Positions 20,654-32,838 of a stretch of 64,000 bases of DNA are shown here, piece by piece (position 1 is the stretch's first letter; each line of letters begins with the position of its first letter). The stretch lies in contig JAWZYU010000020.1 in the NCBI GenBank assembly GCA_038380435.1, positions 39,464,307 to 39,528,306 of the forward strand, written 5' to 3'. The DNA is from Ryuthela nishihirai. Taxonomy: Eukaryota > Arthropoda > Arachnida > Araneae > Heptathelidae. The notes below the pieces were generated by a model. It did not search any database. It was not told where the DNA came from and worked only from the letters and a program-made list of their open reading frames with translations. The position numbers were made by a program, and so were the translations under genes.

Positions 20654-21973
20654 ATGGCTTCAGCTTTTAGTAGTAGGGGAACGGGTCTTTGCCCCATGTC
20701 TGCGATTAGGGGGCTATTTGATATTGTCGGCATTCCCTCTCTCAATAAACATAGTTTCTTTAAACATCCCACTAACCATTTTCCCTCCATAGGTAGTTGG
20801 AATGTGAGGACTCTGCACAGAGCTTTTTCTCTTGATGTCCTCACACAAGAATTCCACCGTTATAATTTAGATATTTTCGGCTTGTAAGAGACCAGATGGA
20901 CAGATAAAGGCAGGATTCTTAAAAATAATCTTAAATTTCTCTTTCCAGGGAGGGAAGATAATAAGCATCACCAAGCCGTGGGTCTGCTTCTCAGCAGACA
21001 GCCAGTGATGCTCTTCTAGGATATGAGTGCATTAATGAAAGGTTTTTTACAGCAAAATTTCGTTAAAGACTTGCAAAAAACCATTAAAGACTTGAATGTT
21101 ATCTGCTGTTTTGCCACCACTAAGGATGCTGATGAAGATGAGAAGGATAGGTTTTACGGACAACTTCAGGATATTTTGAATTCTATCAAGAAAGGAGATA
21201 TTACCCTTGTTCTAGGTGACTTCAATGCCAAAGTTGGTACTGACTCTAACCTTTGGGGAGAGGTGATAGACCCTTTTGGTATTGGTAGCTGCAACGGCAA
21301 TGGGCAACGTCTCCTTCAGGTAAGTAAACTTAATGGTTTGAGAATAACTAACACTTATTACAAACACTGAGACATACATAAGTACACATGTGCTTCTCCA
21401 GATGGGTTGCATTGGAATATGATAGATTATATATTAACAACAAATGGACTAGTTCTGCTTAGGAATACCAGGTCATATAGGCCAGCTGAAATTGGATCTG
21501 ACCATTACCTTGTTAAAAGTGTCTTGCGACTTAAACTTAAGAAGTGTTGTGATGGGGTTAAAAATTTTGCCATTAATACTGAAGCTCTGAAAGACCCAGT
21601 TATAGCTAAAGCTTACCATTATAGGTTACTTAGTCATTATGATAGTCATGGTTTGCTTACTGCTGAAGTTGAGGAAGAATGGAACCGTTTTAAACAGGTT
21701 TTTTTGGAAACTAAGTGTACTCTTTTAGAAAAAAAGGAGCAGAGGCGGAAAAACTATTTGAGTGATAAGTCACTTGAGCTTGTTTCGGAAAGAAGGAACT
21801 GCAGGAATGTCGTTAATCAATGTCCTACGATTTCTAATACAAAGCTTTACGGAGAGCTTAATATACTTGTAAAGGATCAGTTAGCTGCTGATAAGAATCT
21901 TTGGCTTGATGGCATGGCTGACAAATCGAGGAAGCAGTTAGACAGCACAACAGCAGAGAGCTGTACCGGATAG
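20654..21973 (+). pseudogene. LINE endonuclease domain, broken by stops
   Basis: Three consecutive in-frame segments (20654-20887, 21023-21370, 21407-21973) are separated by stop codons. Landmarks of the exonuclease/endonuclease fold are visible: GSWNVRTLH near the start, ETRW just past the first stop, LVLGDFNAKVG in the second segment, and a final GSDHYLV in the third (the catalytic Asp-His pair). The protein would nick target DNA for target-primed reverse transcription. The stops show the copy is dead. Confidence 0.82.
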
Positions 21974-22237
21974 TCAATGTTTTGTGTGGTAGAAAACGGA
22001 CAGGTATACAGGGATTGAAGGATAAACAAGGTTATAGAAGATGAGGATTCTGTCATGACTAGGTGGGCTGAGCATTTCAGTGATGTTCTAAACAATGTGG
22101 TTAGTTCTACTCCCATTGTTTGCAATGATGATAGATGCATTACTGGATTTAATGTTGGCCCTATAACATAGTCTGAAGTTATTTTAGCTAAACGTAAACT
22201 ACATAAATCCCCAGAGGTAGATGAAAATACTACGGAA

Positions 22238-23682
22238 ATGCTGAGAGTTGAGAATATTTCGGTTACCAAATGGATGACTGAAATTTTGAATACCTTTTAT
22301 GATAAAGACATGTTTCCTAAGGATTTTACCAAAGCTATTATTATCCCTATTTTTAAAAAAGGTGATCGCAGTTCCTGTGATAATTATAGGAGTATCAGCC
22401 TACTTTTTGCTCTAGGTAAAGTTCTTTGCTTGATTGTGTTTAATAGAATTAACAATCTGATTGACAGTAAATTGCGAGATGAGCGATGTGGATTCCGAAG
22501 TGGTAGGAGATGTGTAGATCAGAAATTTTCACCCAGATTCTTGAGAAATGTTTAGAGTTTCAGAAAACTTTGGTGGTTTCAAAAAGGCTTTTAACTCTGT
22601 TGATCGTCATAATTTGTAGTTGATTGTGAGATCGTATGGCATACCAGACAAGTTAGTTAACATAAAGAAACTATGTTATGATAATTAATACATTCAGTTT
22701 TTTAATTATTATAACATAATAATTAATATACTGATTCGTGTGTAAGAGTTGGTAAGGCTTGTAGCAATTGCTTTAGCATTGCTTCTGGTGCGACAAGGGT
22801 GCATTTTATCTCCTTTTCTCTTTAGTTTGGTTATTGATTATGTTATGCGAAATTCACTGCAAGGGAAAGATTGTGGACTTAAATGGACTGGAGATACGAA
22901 AATTTCTGATTTAGATTATGCTGATGATTTAGCCCTTTTGGCAAATGATGTTGATGAGATGAACTCTTTCATTCGAGCTGTTGATGAGACTGGTAGTAGA
23001 GTAGGTTTGGTTATAAACAGAGAGAAAACTAAAGTGATGAAAATTGGTCAGGCAGGCTGTGATTCAGTTAATCTGAATGGTTGCAGTCTTGAGCAGGTGT
23101 CACAGTTTAATTATCTTGGGAGCTGTGTAGCAGATAATGGTGATGTGCGGCATGAAATTAACAGACGAATAGTGATTGCTGCCGGGACTTTTAAGAATCT
23201 ATGGAGAGTGTGGAGAAATAGGCGTATACACCTAAAGACTAAAATTAGACTGTATAATAGTTTGGTTCTTTCTAGGGTTAGTTATGGTAGTGAAACCTGG
23301 ACATTTTGTAAACAAGATAACAGGAAACTAGATGCTATTGATTCTAAATGCTTACGCAGTATCTTGGGCATTAGGTGGTTCAACTTTGTAAGTAATGATG
23401 AGGTTAGACAAAGAAGTTTTCAATCTCCTTTGAGCGTCATATTGTGCAGAGAGAACGTTGGTTTACCATATTGCCCGTATGGATAATTGTAGATTGGCGA
23501 ATAGGGTTATGAACAGTATGCCTAAAGGACTCAGAAAGAGGGGGATACCTAGGATGTGTTGGGCAGACAATGTCAAACAGGACCTTGTTAGAATTGGTGT
23601 GCAGCTGCCAGATTCAGCAGACATAGCACAGGACAGATATGCTTGGAGAACTAAATTGCATGGTCTGGTTGGACCTCCGTAG
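22238..23682 (+). pseudogene. LINE reverse transcriptase, frameshifted
   Basis: 22238-22555 carries FKKGDRSSCDNYRSISLL, the start of the RT fingers, and CGFRSGRRCVDQ. 22560-22640 gives an FKKAFNSVDR-like box (the first catalytic Asp region) across a break. 22749-23486 has VRQGCILSPFLFSLVIDYV and the catalytic box DLDYADDLALL, then SYGSETWTF and LDAIDSKCLRSILGIRW. 23458-23682 continues in another frame with RGIPRMCWADNVKQDL and ends LHGLVGPP. An AT-rich insertion or deletion near 22680-22745 separates the RT halves. The YADD box is intact but the frame is broken at least twice. Confidence 0.85.
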
Positions 23683-23714
23683 CCCATGGCTGCTTGAGGA
23701 AGATGATGATGATG

Positions 23715-24724
23715 AATTTCAAAGGAAAAAAAGGAAATAAAATCATTTTCGTAAAGGCGAAATTTCTGTTTGTTCAAACTGAGATAATATACGTCATGTA
23801 AATGAGATAATGAAAATTACAGCTTTGGGGATTTTAGTTAGTAAACGAACAAATCTTTTTTGCAACACTAAAAGTTGCTTTAAATTAATATATTTCAATA
23901 CATCCCTCGCCCGATATTTTATACCGTGTGTTAATTGAGAATCATTAATGCATTTTAATGCAATATTTAACAATGAATTATCTTGTTTCATAAAAAATCG
24001 TTTATAATCGTATAATATTGAAATAATAATTACTTAAACTTTTAAAAATGCATTGTAAAAGGGTTTGAAACAATAATTATTATTTAAGTTTAGAATAAGT
24101 TTTAAGGTTAATTTTCAGAACGCATTTCAATTGTGAAATATTCCAGCATCCATCACTCTTTAAATGTAGAATGAATATATCTAAAAAAAAAAAAATCAAG
24201 AATTAAAAAATATGTCCTTTTTAATTCTATTTATCTTCAGTCCCATTTTACCATGCTTTAGAAGTTACAAATCTTCAAATTTAGAGCCCGATTAGCCCAA
24301 TATGCGATTCTCTAATATTTTGGTAGAATAGTATACTTTCATTATGTAACATCTGAAATAATCAAAGGGGAAAAAAGGATTTCAGAAGTCTTTACGTTGA
24401 TTTGCTTCTACATGTTCTAGGCAGAAAGATAAGGTTTACGACTATTGAGAAAAGGCATTCTTAAGGAATGCGAGTTATTAAAAGAGTCCTTTTTCAATAA
24501 TAATTTTTATTTCAGATTGTAATTATAATAACGCTAATGGATACGGATAGTAATATCATTCAATGAATTAGTATTCACGTGAAAGAGAGATAGGGTGCAG
24601 GAATTTATCTTTCGAAGTGAATACAAATTGAGTGAGTGATTTCACCGTCGGAATGTTTTTCTTAAAGAGCTCATAAGAAGATACATAGTTTTAAGATTTT
24701 CAACTTTATATTTTATGAATATAT
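23715..24724. other. Unannotated AT-rich spacer
   Basis: No supported gene or repeat; the open frame at 23794-23991(-) is short and unrecognised. Confidence 0.5.
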
Positions 24725-25146
24725 ATAAATATATGATGGGTTGGGTTGGTTGGGTTGTTTTACCTCTGAGCGGCACTTTTTTGCACACCATGGGCTAAAT
24801 GGCCAGGTCACATGGACCCCGAAGACTCAGAGAAGGTTGGGGGAGGGGACCCACTGGAACAGCTGTTGGGAGACAGACAGCAGCCTCTCGTCAAGGCCAT
24901 CCAGCGTGTTCTTTAACGTGCACAGGGTATGGCTCTCCCGCACACGGGGCCACGGCTGAACGTCCCATCCGACGGATGGCGGCCTTTCCAAGCCCATCGG
25001 TGTCCCCTACTGACCGTGGGCAGGGCGGGGAATTTTGCGGAGATAAATCTCAACGCTGACCCAGCTGGGACTCGAACCTGGGAACTACAGATTACGAGCC
25101 TGGCGCGCTACCGAGTGAGCCATCCCCGCCCCATAAATATATGATG
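24725..25146 (-). mobile_element. SINE-A copy with perfect 14-bp TSD
   Basis: The element at about 24739-25132 is close to consensus. ataaatatatgatg is present at 24725-24738 and 25133-25146. The tail carries an extra gggttggttgggtt expansion. Confidence 0.94.
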
Positions 25147-25732
25147 AAATGAATATATATTTTAATAATATATATATATATTATAAAATATATTATAAAA
25201 TTATATTATGCATATAGGCTCTGGCGTTCGCAGGTATTTCTCTGGAGAGGGGGAGAGGTTGCAAGAAATTCTGAAAGAGAGAATTGCTATTGATATTTTC
25301 TTTTTTATGTGATGGACGTGGTTTCTTAGAATATGTTTAATCATATCTAGTGTAGGTTTTGTTCACATTAAAATTTTCACAAAAAATAGCAATTTTTTTG
25401 GGCATCATTTTTATTTGTTAAGCTAATTTTTAAATAATGCGATAAAAATTTCTTCTATGGAAAATCCAATAACCAATGTGAAATTCTGGAGGGATTAAGA
25501 CAAAAACGTTTATGAAACAACAATTTTTAAAGACGGTTTTTATTACTCTTTAAACACAATTAACGGTCTCCTTGGATTTTTTTCAAAAAACGCCAGATAC
25601 GCGATGTAAAATTCAAACACAAAAATGTTTGCCATGGTCAAAATTGAATAATTTATATGTTTCTAATAATGGTTGTCGTTTATTTAAATACAGCTTTGTT
25701 AACAAAAATAATCATATAAATCCCTCATAACA
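25147..25732. other. Unannotated AT-rich spacer
   Basis: TA-rich microsatellite-like sequence at 25147-25215, then nothing recognisable. Confidence 0.5.
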
Positions 25733-26116
25733 GGGGGCTGGGGTGGCTCAGTCGGTAGCGCGCCAGGCTCGTAATCTGTAGTTCCCAGGTTCGAGTCCCA
25801 GCTGGGTGAGCGTTGAGATTTATCTCCGCAAAATTTCCCCGCCTTGTTCATGGTCAGTAGGGGACACCGATGGGCTTGAAATGGCCGCCGTCCGTCAGAT
25901 TGGACGTTAAGCCGTGGCCCCGTGTGCGGGGGAGCCATACCCTGTGCACGTTAAAGAACACGTTGGATGGCCTTGACGGGAGGCTACCATCTGTCTCCCA
26001 ACAGCTGTTCCAGTGGGTCCCCTCCCCAAACCTTCTCTGAGCCTTCGGGGTCAATGTGACCTGGCCATTTAGCCCATGGTGTGCAAAAAAGTGCCGTTCA
26101 GAGGTAAAACAACCCA
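25733..26116 (+). mobile_element. SINE-A copy
   Basis: The head ctggggtggctcagtcggta to tail agaggtaaaacaacccaaac is near consensus. No clear TSD. Confidence 0.93.
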
Positions 26117-26376
26117 AACCTTGGGATGATATGGTGAAACAACTGTTTTGACAAACACACTAATAAACCGACAAATGCCAAGCGAAAAGCAGTTGGAAGA
26201 TAGCTCAAAAAATAAGTTTCCCAAGTAGTGTCTCAAAACTACAAAATTAGTTATGGTAAGATAAATATTTATGTATAGTGACTTCTAATTTGGGGATTAT
26301 TCTTCTATTGCGTCCAGCTTGAAAACTGTTCTTCGTCAGTAGAAGGAAATAAGTTGGACCACACTAACAAAATCTG

Positions 26377-26510
26377 TCTTCGGGGTCTATGTGACCTGGC
26401 CATTTAGCCCATTGTGTGCAAAAAAGTGCCGCTCAGAGGTAAAACAACCCAACCCAGCTCCGTCAAACAAACAGGAATTGATCACGTGGACGAATGGTGT
26501 CATATCCCTC
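26377..26510 (+). repeat. SINE-A tail joined to Tc1 fragment (duplicate junction)
   Basis: 26377-26456 is the last 80 bp of SINE-A. It is followed without a gap by ctccgtcaaacaaacaggaa and ttgatcacgtggacgaatgg, which belong to a Tc1-like transposase C-terminus. The same junction occurs at 28077-28211, so this is a displaced duplicate of that locus. Confidence 0.85.
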
Positions 26511-26675
26511 ACTAACTAGTCAGATCACTAACAAAATCTGTGATATCTTCTCCTGTTTCTAAAGTTTTGTAACCTCTTTTTCCTGATTTTCTGCATTGTA
26601 GTCTTCGCTAACATCTGATTTTATAAGTTGTTAAAGATCACGAGGAGAGGAGGAACATATGGTATTCGTTTTTGG

Positions 26676-26862
26676 GTCACATCTGAGCATGCTTCATTTG
26701 CATACAATGGGTTGAATAATCAGGTCTTAAGTACCCCAAAGACTCAGAGAAAGTTGGGGAAGAGGATCTACTGGCAGCTGTTAGGAGACAGGTGATAGCC
26801 TCCCGTAAAGCCATCCAGCGTGTTCTTTAGCGTGTACAGGATATGGCTCTCCTATACAGCTT
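26676..26862 (-). mobile_element. SINE-A fragment, decayed
   Basis: Tail-first segment from a caatgggttgaataatcagg block to tacaggatatggctctccta. The head half is missing. Confidence 0.7.
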
Positions 26863-26959
26863 TCCTACTTGCCACTGACGAAACCATAAAATATGCAAAT
26901 GACATCCCAGCATGCGTAGCTTCATATCTATAAGGAAAACTCGGTATAACTTCATGTAA

Positions 26960-28300
26960 TTATTGGTACCATGTCCTGGACAGAAGTCCTTAGCGATTTC
27001 GGAAGAGGCATGATTGTTGAAGCGCATTTGGCAGGAGCTTTGGTCACTAAGACAGCTGAACTCGCTAATGGTTTACGAGAAGCAGTTTCCAAGGTCATGT
27101 CTGCATGGGATTCTACATTGAAAGCATCATCTGCAAAAGGCAACAGTGGGCGATTAGCGCATACTCTAGAATCTGGACTTTCGAGCGTTAGTGCGATGTG
27201 CAAAGCGAAACCTCCTAGCGACAGCTGATCAGCTATGCACGTATTTCAACGTAGAATGAGAGAAGCTAGTTTCGTTAAAAACAGTACGTCGAGAATTCCA
27301 TGGAATGAATCACACTGTTGAGTTGTGCTTTACAAGTCATTCGTCACACCTGTCAATGCATGTCGTCGTGTCCAGTGGTTCAAAGAGCACAAGCAGTGAA
27401 AACTTGAGCAATGTAGGAATGTGTATGGTCTGACGAATCATTCTGCACTTTTTTTTTCGACAAATGGACGAATGAACGTGCGGCATCACCGAACTTACAA
27501 TTCTGATTGCTTGTTTCCTACTATTAAGGGTTCTGGTGGTCCCGTAATGGTGTGGGGTGCTTTCTCGTGGCATGGTTTGGGTGCACTCATTCCATCAGAA
27601 GGCAAGATTAATGCTAATCACCATTTGACAGTCGTGAGAGATCATCTTCATCCAATGGCACAGCATTTCTTTCATGAAGAGAGAGCTGTCTTTCAGGATG
27701 GCAATGTTCCCATCCAAAGAATACATATGGTCACCCAGTGGTTTGAGGAGCACGAGACCACTTTTTCACATGGCCAGAGTCTCTAGATATCAACCGCTGA
27801 AAATCCATGAGAACTTCTGGAACGATGTCTCAAGCAGCGTTTTCCAGCCCCGTCACCGATGGGCTTGGAAAGGCTGCCGTCCTTCGGATGGGACGTTAAG
27901 CCGTGGCCCCGTGTGCGGGAGAGCCATACCCTGTGCACGTTAAAGAACACGCTGGATGGCGCGTTCTTTAACCTTGACGGGATGGCTACCATCCCGTCAA
28001 GACGGCCTTGACGGGAGGCTACCATCTGTCTCCCAACAGCTGTTCCAGTCGGTCCCCTCCCCCAACCTTCTCTGAGCCTTCGGGGTCCATGTGACCTGGC
28101 CATTTAACCCATTGTGTGCAAAAAAAGTGCCACTCAGAGGTAAAACAACCCAACCCAGCTCCGTCAAACAAGCAGGAATTGATCACGTGGACGAATGGTG
28201 TCATATCCCTCCTGATTTTCAGACACTAGCTAACTCTGTGACACGACCTACACAGTCTGTACTGGACTCAAGTGGCGGTCCAATATCGTATTAGTGATTT
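26960..28300 (+). pseudogene. Tc1-like transposase, broken and split by SINE-A
   Basis: 26971-27228 encodes the N-terminal paired-like helix-turn-helix: DFGRGMIVEAHLAGALVTKT, then AVSKVMSAWDSTLKASSAKG. A degraded middle follows. 27421-27786 carries the DDE core region with GGPVMVWGAFSWHGLGALIP and a FQDGNVPIQR box in place of the usual FQQDNAPxH. 28157-28300 gives the C-terminus, with IDHVDEWCHIPPDF and a final VLDSSGGPISY. Stops, frame breaks and the SINE at 27847-28156 make it inactive. No terminal inverted repeats were found. Normal role: cut-and-paste transposition at TA. Confidence 0.82.
27847..28156 (+). mobile_element. SINE-A, head-truncated, with internal fold-back
   Basis: It begins in the body at caccgatgggcttggaaagg and ends at the tail acaacccaaccc. 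Two short inverted duplications at 27940-27971 and 27973-28001 rearrange its centre. It interrupts the Tc1-like pseudogene. Confidence 0.88.
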
Positions 28301-28449
28301 TACGTTGCTGTTTCCGTTTTTTACCCACTATCTGTTATTTTAAGGTATATAGGTAAGGAAAACCTATACCAAACAAAGCATAGTATTAGCCTTTTCAATT
28401 TCTATTTTACGCATTGAATAGATGGATGTGAGAAGAGCAACTTGGCATA

Positions 28450-28705
28450 TCCACTTCGAAACCACATTATGTGCCACATTCAAATCACATTATGTGCGAC
28501 ATTCAAATCACATTATGTGCCACATTATGTACCACATTCAAAAATTCACCTAATTTCGAAAATATGTGTTTTACGAGACCACATTCCCTAATTTCGAAAC
28601 CACATTCCCTAATTTCGAAATTATTTTTTCACCACATTCCTAATTTCGAATTTCTAATTTCACCACATTCCCTAATTTCGAAAATATGTGTTTTACGAGA
28701 AAATG
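28450..28705. repeat. Irregular tandem repeats, two interleaved motifs
   Basis: cacattatgtgccacattca-type units (28464-28545) pass into accacattccctaatttcga-type units (28575-28690). aaaatatgtgttttacgag occurs at both edges of the second block. Confidence 0.75.
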
Positions 28706-28796
28706 TTACTGGGGATAAATTGAAGATGTCACTGAAAGCTGTCGAAGTACTTTCAATAACAATATTCGTTTAATATTTAAATAATTGTTAGTTGTA

Positions 28797-29144
28797 TTGG
28801 TTGTTTTTACATTTGAGTGACACGTTTTTGCTCATAATGATCTAAATAGCTAGGTTAGAAGGACCCCAAGGATCACAGAAGGTAAGGGGAACGGGAACTG
28901 CTGGACAGTTGTTGGTAGACAGATGGAAGTCTCTCGTCAATCCATCCAGCATGTTCTTTAACGTGCACAAGGTATCTTCTGCACATGGACTTTGCACACT
29001 GTCGGCGCATCCGACGGACGATGACTTTCCAAGACCGTCGGTGTCCCCTTCCTGACCAAGGGCAGGGTGGGGTTTAATGGAGAGAAAGCTGAACACTTGC
29101 GCAGTTGGGACTGGAAACCACAGATTACGAGCCTGGAGTGCTAC
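28797..29144 (-). mobile_element. SINE-A copy, diverged, head incomplete
   Basis: Tail-first from ttggttgtttttacatttga to cagattacgagcctggagtg; the outer head bases are lost. Confidence 0.82.
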
Positions 29145-29397
29145 ACAAAATTATAGACGCTGAAACATTTTACTGTAATCTTTGCTAATCATGAAATTTT
29201 CCTTCAAACGATAAGACACAGTTGTTATAACAGACCGTTCACTCACTGACATAAATATAAACATTTGAAGTTCGTCTGATGATTTTTTTTCTTTCAGTTT
29301 TCATCAATTTGATGGGGAGAGTGTGACAGCGGTGCCTGTTGTTAAATATTCCAGCTTCAATAACTCTTCAAGTATTATTGAAATTTAAGGTTTAGAG

Positions 29398-29967
29398 AAC
29401 GCCAGGCTCGTAATCTGCAGTTCACAGGTTCGAATCTCAGCTGGGCTAAATAAATAAATAAATACCTCCTCAAGCAGTTGCTTGCCACAGAGGTCTGACA
29501 GGAGACTGTCAGTTTATATGCCATAGTAGAAGGTCTGAGAGGATGGCAGGACCTAGCAGAAAAACAACACACACAACCATGCCTTACCCGGGGCTCGAAC
29601 CCAGGTCCCGTAGATCAGTAGCCAAGCGCGCTAACCACTCGGCCACGGGACGGACCAGCAGGGCTAGTGTTGAAATTATCTCCTCAAAACTCCCCGCTCT
29701 GCCCATTGTCAGTAGCAGACACCGATGGGCTTGGAAAGGATCATCAGATGGGATTAAGCCGTGGAACCATATGCGGGAGAGCCATGCCTTGTGCACGTTA
29801 AAGAACGCGTTGAATGGCCTTGACGACAGGCTACCATCTGTCTCCCAACAGCTGTTCCAGTGGGTCCCCTCCCTCCAACCTTCTCTGAGCCCTCGGGGTT
29901 CTTGTGATCTGGCCATTTAGCCCATGGTGTGCAAAAGCGCCGCCCAGAGGTAAAACAACCTAACCCA
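29398..29967 (+). mobile_element. SINE-A host copy split by SINE-B
   Basis: The head part is at 29398-29448 (cgccaggctcgtaatctgca). The remainder resumes at 29667 and runs to tail acaacctaaccc near 29967. Confidence 0.88.
29438..29666 (-). mobile_element. SINE-B copy 3 nested in SINE-A, with TSD
   Basis: The element at about 29449-29655 is in reverse orientation and starts with its (AAAT)n tail complement. Flanking 11-bp repeats cagctgggcta (29438-29448) and cagcagggcta (29656-29666) differ at one base. Confidence 0.9.
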
Positions 29968-31608
29968 ATCTATATCCTGTTACATTTTGCAATATAATGC
30001 ATATATAGAATTCGAGGAATTCGTTTTCTACATGCATAAATACTCAAAAGTGAAATGTAAGCAATGAGCTGAGGATAAATTTACGCCGATGACATCGTTA
30101 TTTCTCTTTAGTTTCATAGAGAATAAATATTTCCTTTTTCTCTGGTGGTTGAAATTTTACACGCAATTAATGACTTATCGTTTCGCTGTGACACGGTTTC
30201 CCTAATGCGCATTTCTTCCTAATTTATCAACAAAAAAGAAAAAAAAAATTAAAGAATGGGGAAAAAAATGCCCCAAAAACCACGAGCGGGACAGGAAACA
30301 TTAAAAAAAAAAGAGAAAAAAAAGTTGGAAGTTCAAGAGAAAAATCGCGGTGCTCCAGGGATTTACAAGTAAAAGTAATAGAGTGCAAGTCTGTATGGGT
30401 AGGGAAGAAATATTGATCAGTGTACGGAAATGGGAGTGGTCCTTAATTACTGGATTTGGTGGTGCAGCTGATAGCACGGTCGACGATTGCGGTGCTGTGG
30501 TCACGTTTGTTGCAGCACGAGGTAGGAGTATGACGTCACTCGTGTCAGTGTGTACAGGTAGTCACAAAAGTAAAATCTTGTCTACGCTGGCTTAAGATGA
30601 TTGATAGTTTTGATCCTTGGCCTCACTTTTTTTCTTGCTCGATGAGGCCGAAGTGAGGTGGGGGGAGGGGAAGGGGGGACTTGAATCATCAATTCTCTGG
30701 CCGTAATATTGTGATGCTCAGAATGGCAGTGTTGAAGTTGACTCTCTAGCCTCACTCGGTTAGAAATTAAAACAAAATTGCTCTTGAAACTGGTTTTTTA
30801 ACTTCTTTGCTAATGAAGGCGAGGTGTGGATAATGGGAGAAAATTCGCCTTAGTCTTTCACAACCCTAAGTCTTTAATATATATGTTTTAGCAAAGCAAA
30901 CCATAGTACGTCATTGCAAATATTGAATTATACAGTACTGTTTGGTAAACTTTTATATATTTCTACAATCAGTTCTAAATAGCTTTGGGGCACAAGTATT
31001 TTCCTAACAGCTCCACAGGTTATAACATACATAAAAGAAACGAATGATTGCTACGCTAAATGATACTACATATACTGCCCGGGCAAATTATTATAAACAA
31101 CTACCTAATGCCTCACCGTATGTATCATGATATAGTCCTCAAATATCAAAAGTTCTCATTTCTCTGCATAGTTCTCGTTGGAATGGGTTTTGAAGAATTG
31201 CTATAGCGGTCATCTCGCTCAGCTGGTGAATGTAGCAGCACTGTTTTGTCCTAAAGTTCATGCCAACAAACTCCTGTCCCTGTGGGTCATAGCCTTTTTT
31301 TGCTCCGGCATTTGTCACGATTGGCGGACCCCTTCCCTGCTTTTGAAACCAGTCAGATCAGCTTTATTAACCACGGCACATTTGGCTTTGCTTTCCAACG
31401 TACCTCTCGGGATTTTATAAGATTTCTCAGTGACGTAGAACATTAGTGTAAGAAATGTTAGCATACATTTGAATGTTCCTTGGCACATTGGAATGTTCCT
31501 TGGCACATGGAGCTCATCTTGAACGATACAGTACTCATAATGATTTGTTCAGGCAGCGTATACCGTGGTTGAGATACTGCTCAAAGTTTTATCGGTAAAG
31601 GGATCATA
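29968..31608. other. Unannotated region, partly CpG-containing
   Basis: Open frames at 30350-30595(+) and 31178-31420(+) are unrecognised. A perfect CRE-like tgacgtca lies at 30530-30537. A 21-bp tandem duplication (tggaatgttccttggcaca) is at about 31470-31508. I support no gene. Confidence 0.4.
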
Positions 31609-32022
31609 AGTGAAGTTATATTGGGTTGGGTTGTTTTACCTCTGAGCGGCACTTTTTTGCACACCATGGGCTAAATGGCCAGGTCACATGGACCCCGAAG
31701 GCTCAGAGAAGGTTGGGGGAGGGGACCCACTGGAACAGCTGTTGGGAGACAGATGGTAGCCTCCCGTCAAGGCCATCCAGCGTGTTCTTTAACGTGCACA
31801 GGGTATGGCTCTCCCGCACATGGGGCCACGGCTTAACGTCCCATCCGACGGACGGCGGCCTTTTCAAGCCCATCGGTGTCCCCTACTGACCGTGGGCAGA
31901 GCGGGGAATTTTGTGGAGATAAATCTCAACGCTGACCCAGCTGGGACTCGAACCTGGGAACTACAGATTACGAGCCTGGCGCGCTACCGACTGAGCCACC
32001 CCCGCCCCAGTGAAGTAATATT
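31609..32022 (-). mobile_element. SINE-A copy with 14-bp TSD
   Basis: The element at 31623-32008 is near consensus. Flanking repeats agtgaagttatatt (31609-31622) and agtgaagtaatatt (32009-32022) differ at one base. Confidence 0.94.
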
Positions 32023-32186
32023 AGAGCTGAGCTAAAGAGTTAGAGCGCAGGTGATCAATATTCACTTTTATACTTCTTATGAAACTCAAAATTTCATTTA
32101 ACGACTTATAAGTAATAATTATTTTTCTGGGAAGACACAGCTATAACGAGTAGGATGGACAGGTGATAGATTATATTTCTAAGTAC

Positions 32187-32589
32187 CTATTAATGTGGGG
32201 CGGGGGTGGCTCAGTCGGTAGCGCGCCAGGCTCGTAATCTTTAGTTCCCAGGTTCGAGTCCCAGCTGGGTCAGCGTTGAGATTTATCTCCGCAACATTCC
32301 CCGCCCTGCCCACGGTCAGTAGGGGACACCGATGGTCTTGAAAAAGTCGCCGTCCGTCGGATGGGACGTTAAGCCGTGGCCCCGTATGTGGGAGAGTCAT
32401 ACCTTATGCACGTTAAAGAACACACTGGATGGCCTTGACGGGAGGCTACCATCTATCTCCCAACAGCTGTTCCAGTCGGTCCCCTCCCCCAACCTTCTCT
32501 GAGCCTTCGGGGTCCATGTGACCTGGCCATTTAGCCCATGGTGTGCAAAAAAGTGCCGCTCAGAGGTAAAACAACCCAAGCTATTAATG
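32187..32589 (+). mobile_element. SINE-A copy with 9-bp TSD
   Basis: The element at about 32196-32580 is near consensus; ctattaatg flanks it at 32187-32195 and 32581-32589. It is oriented opposite to the copy 200 bp upstream. Confidence 0.93.
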
Positions 32590-32838
32590 CGTTAAACTCG
32601 AAATCTAGGGAAAACAGACATAGACCACTCATTTGCTAACCGGCTCATACTGAGTGAGATTAGATTATGGTTCGATAACTAAGTGAAGTTATACAACTAA
32701 TGAAACCTGTATGCGACATTGTAAGCATTTGAGACATTGAGACTGCGCAGTTGATTAATCTACAGTTCTCATACGTCATTAGTAGATTCAGCCATTAATT
32801 GCTTGTCAATCAGCCAACGATTTCATGGATCGTTGATT

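Larger units (their letters stand above)
20130..23714 (+). mobile_element. RTE-like LINE, near full length, decayed
   Basis: About 3.6 kb. A likely 5' untranslated part (20130-20650) precedes an apurinic-type endonuclease, a reverse transcriptase and a C-terminal region. The 3' end is a short (GAT)n microsatellite at about 23701-23714, as in RTE elements. The coding frame is mostly one frame to about 22555, with stops and gaps, then shifts twice. A 5'-truncated relative lies at 58753-59042. The 3' ~34 bp before the microsatellite resemble the SINE-B tail. The clade call is by motif and architecture; another APE-type clade is possible. Confidence 0.8.

Noticed and set aside
21023..23682. A functional host gene with endonuclease/reverse transcriptase domains
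   Set aside because: Domain order, the 3' microsatellite, stops and a second truncated copy identify a dead LINE.
24741..25144. Repeated frames such as HFFAHHGLNGQV and LNVPSDGRRPFQAHRC
   Set aside because: Present in nearly every SINE-A copy on either strand; non-coding SINE sequence.
30530..30537. CRE site tgacgtca as a promoter element
   Set aside because: A single 8-bp motif with no gene or promoter context.
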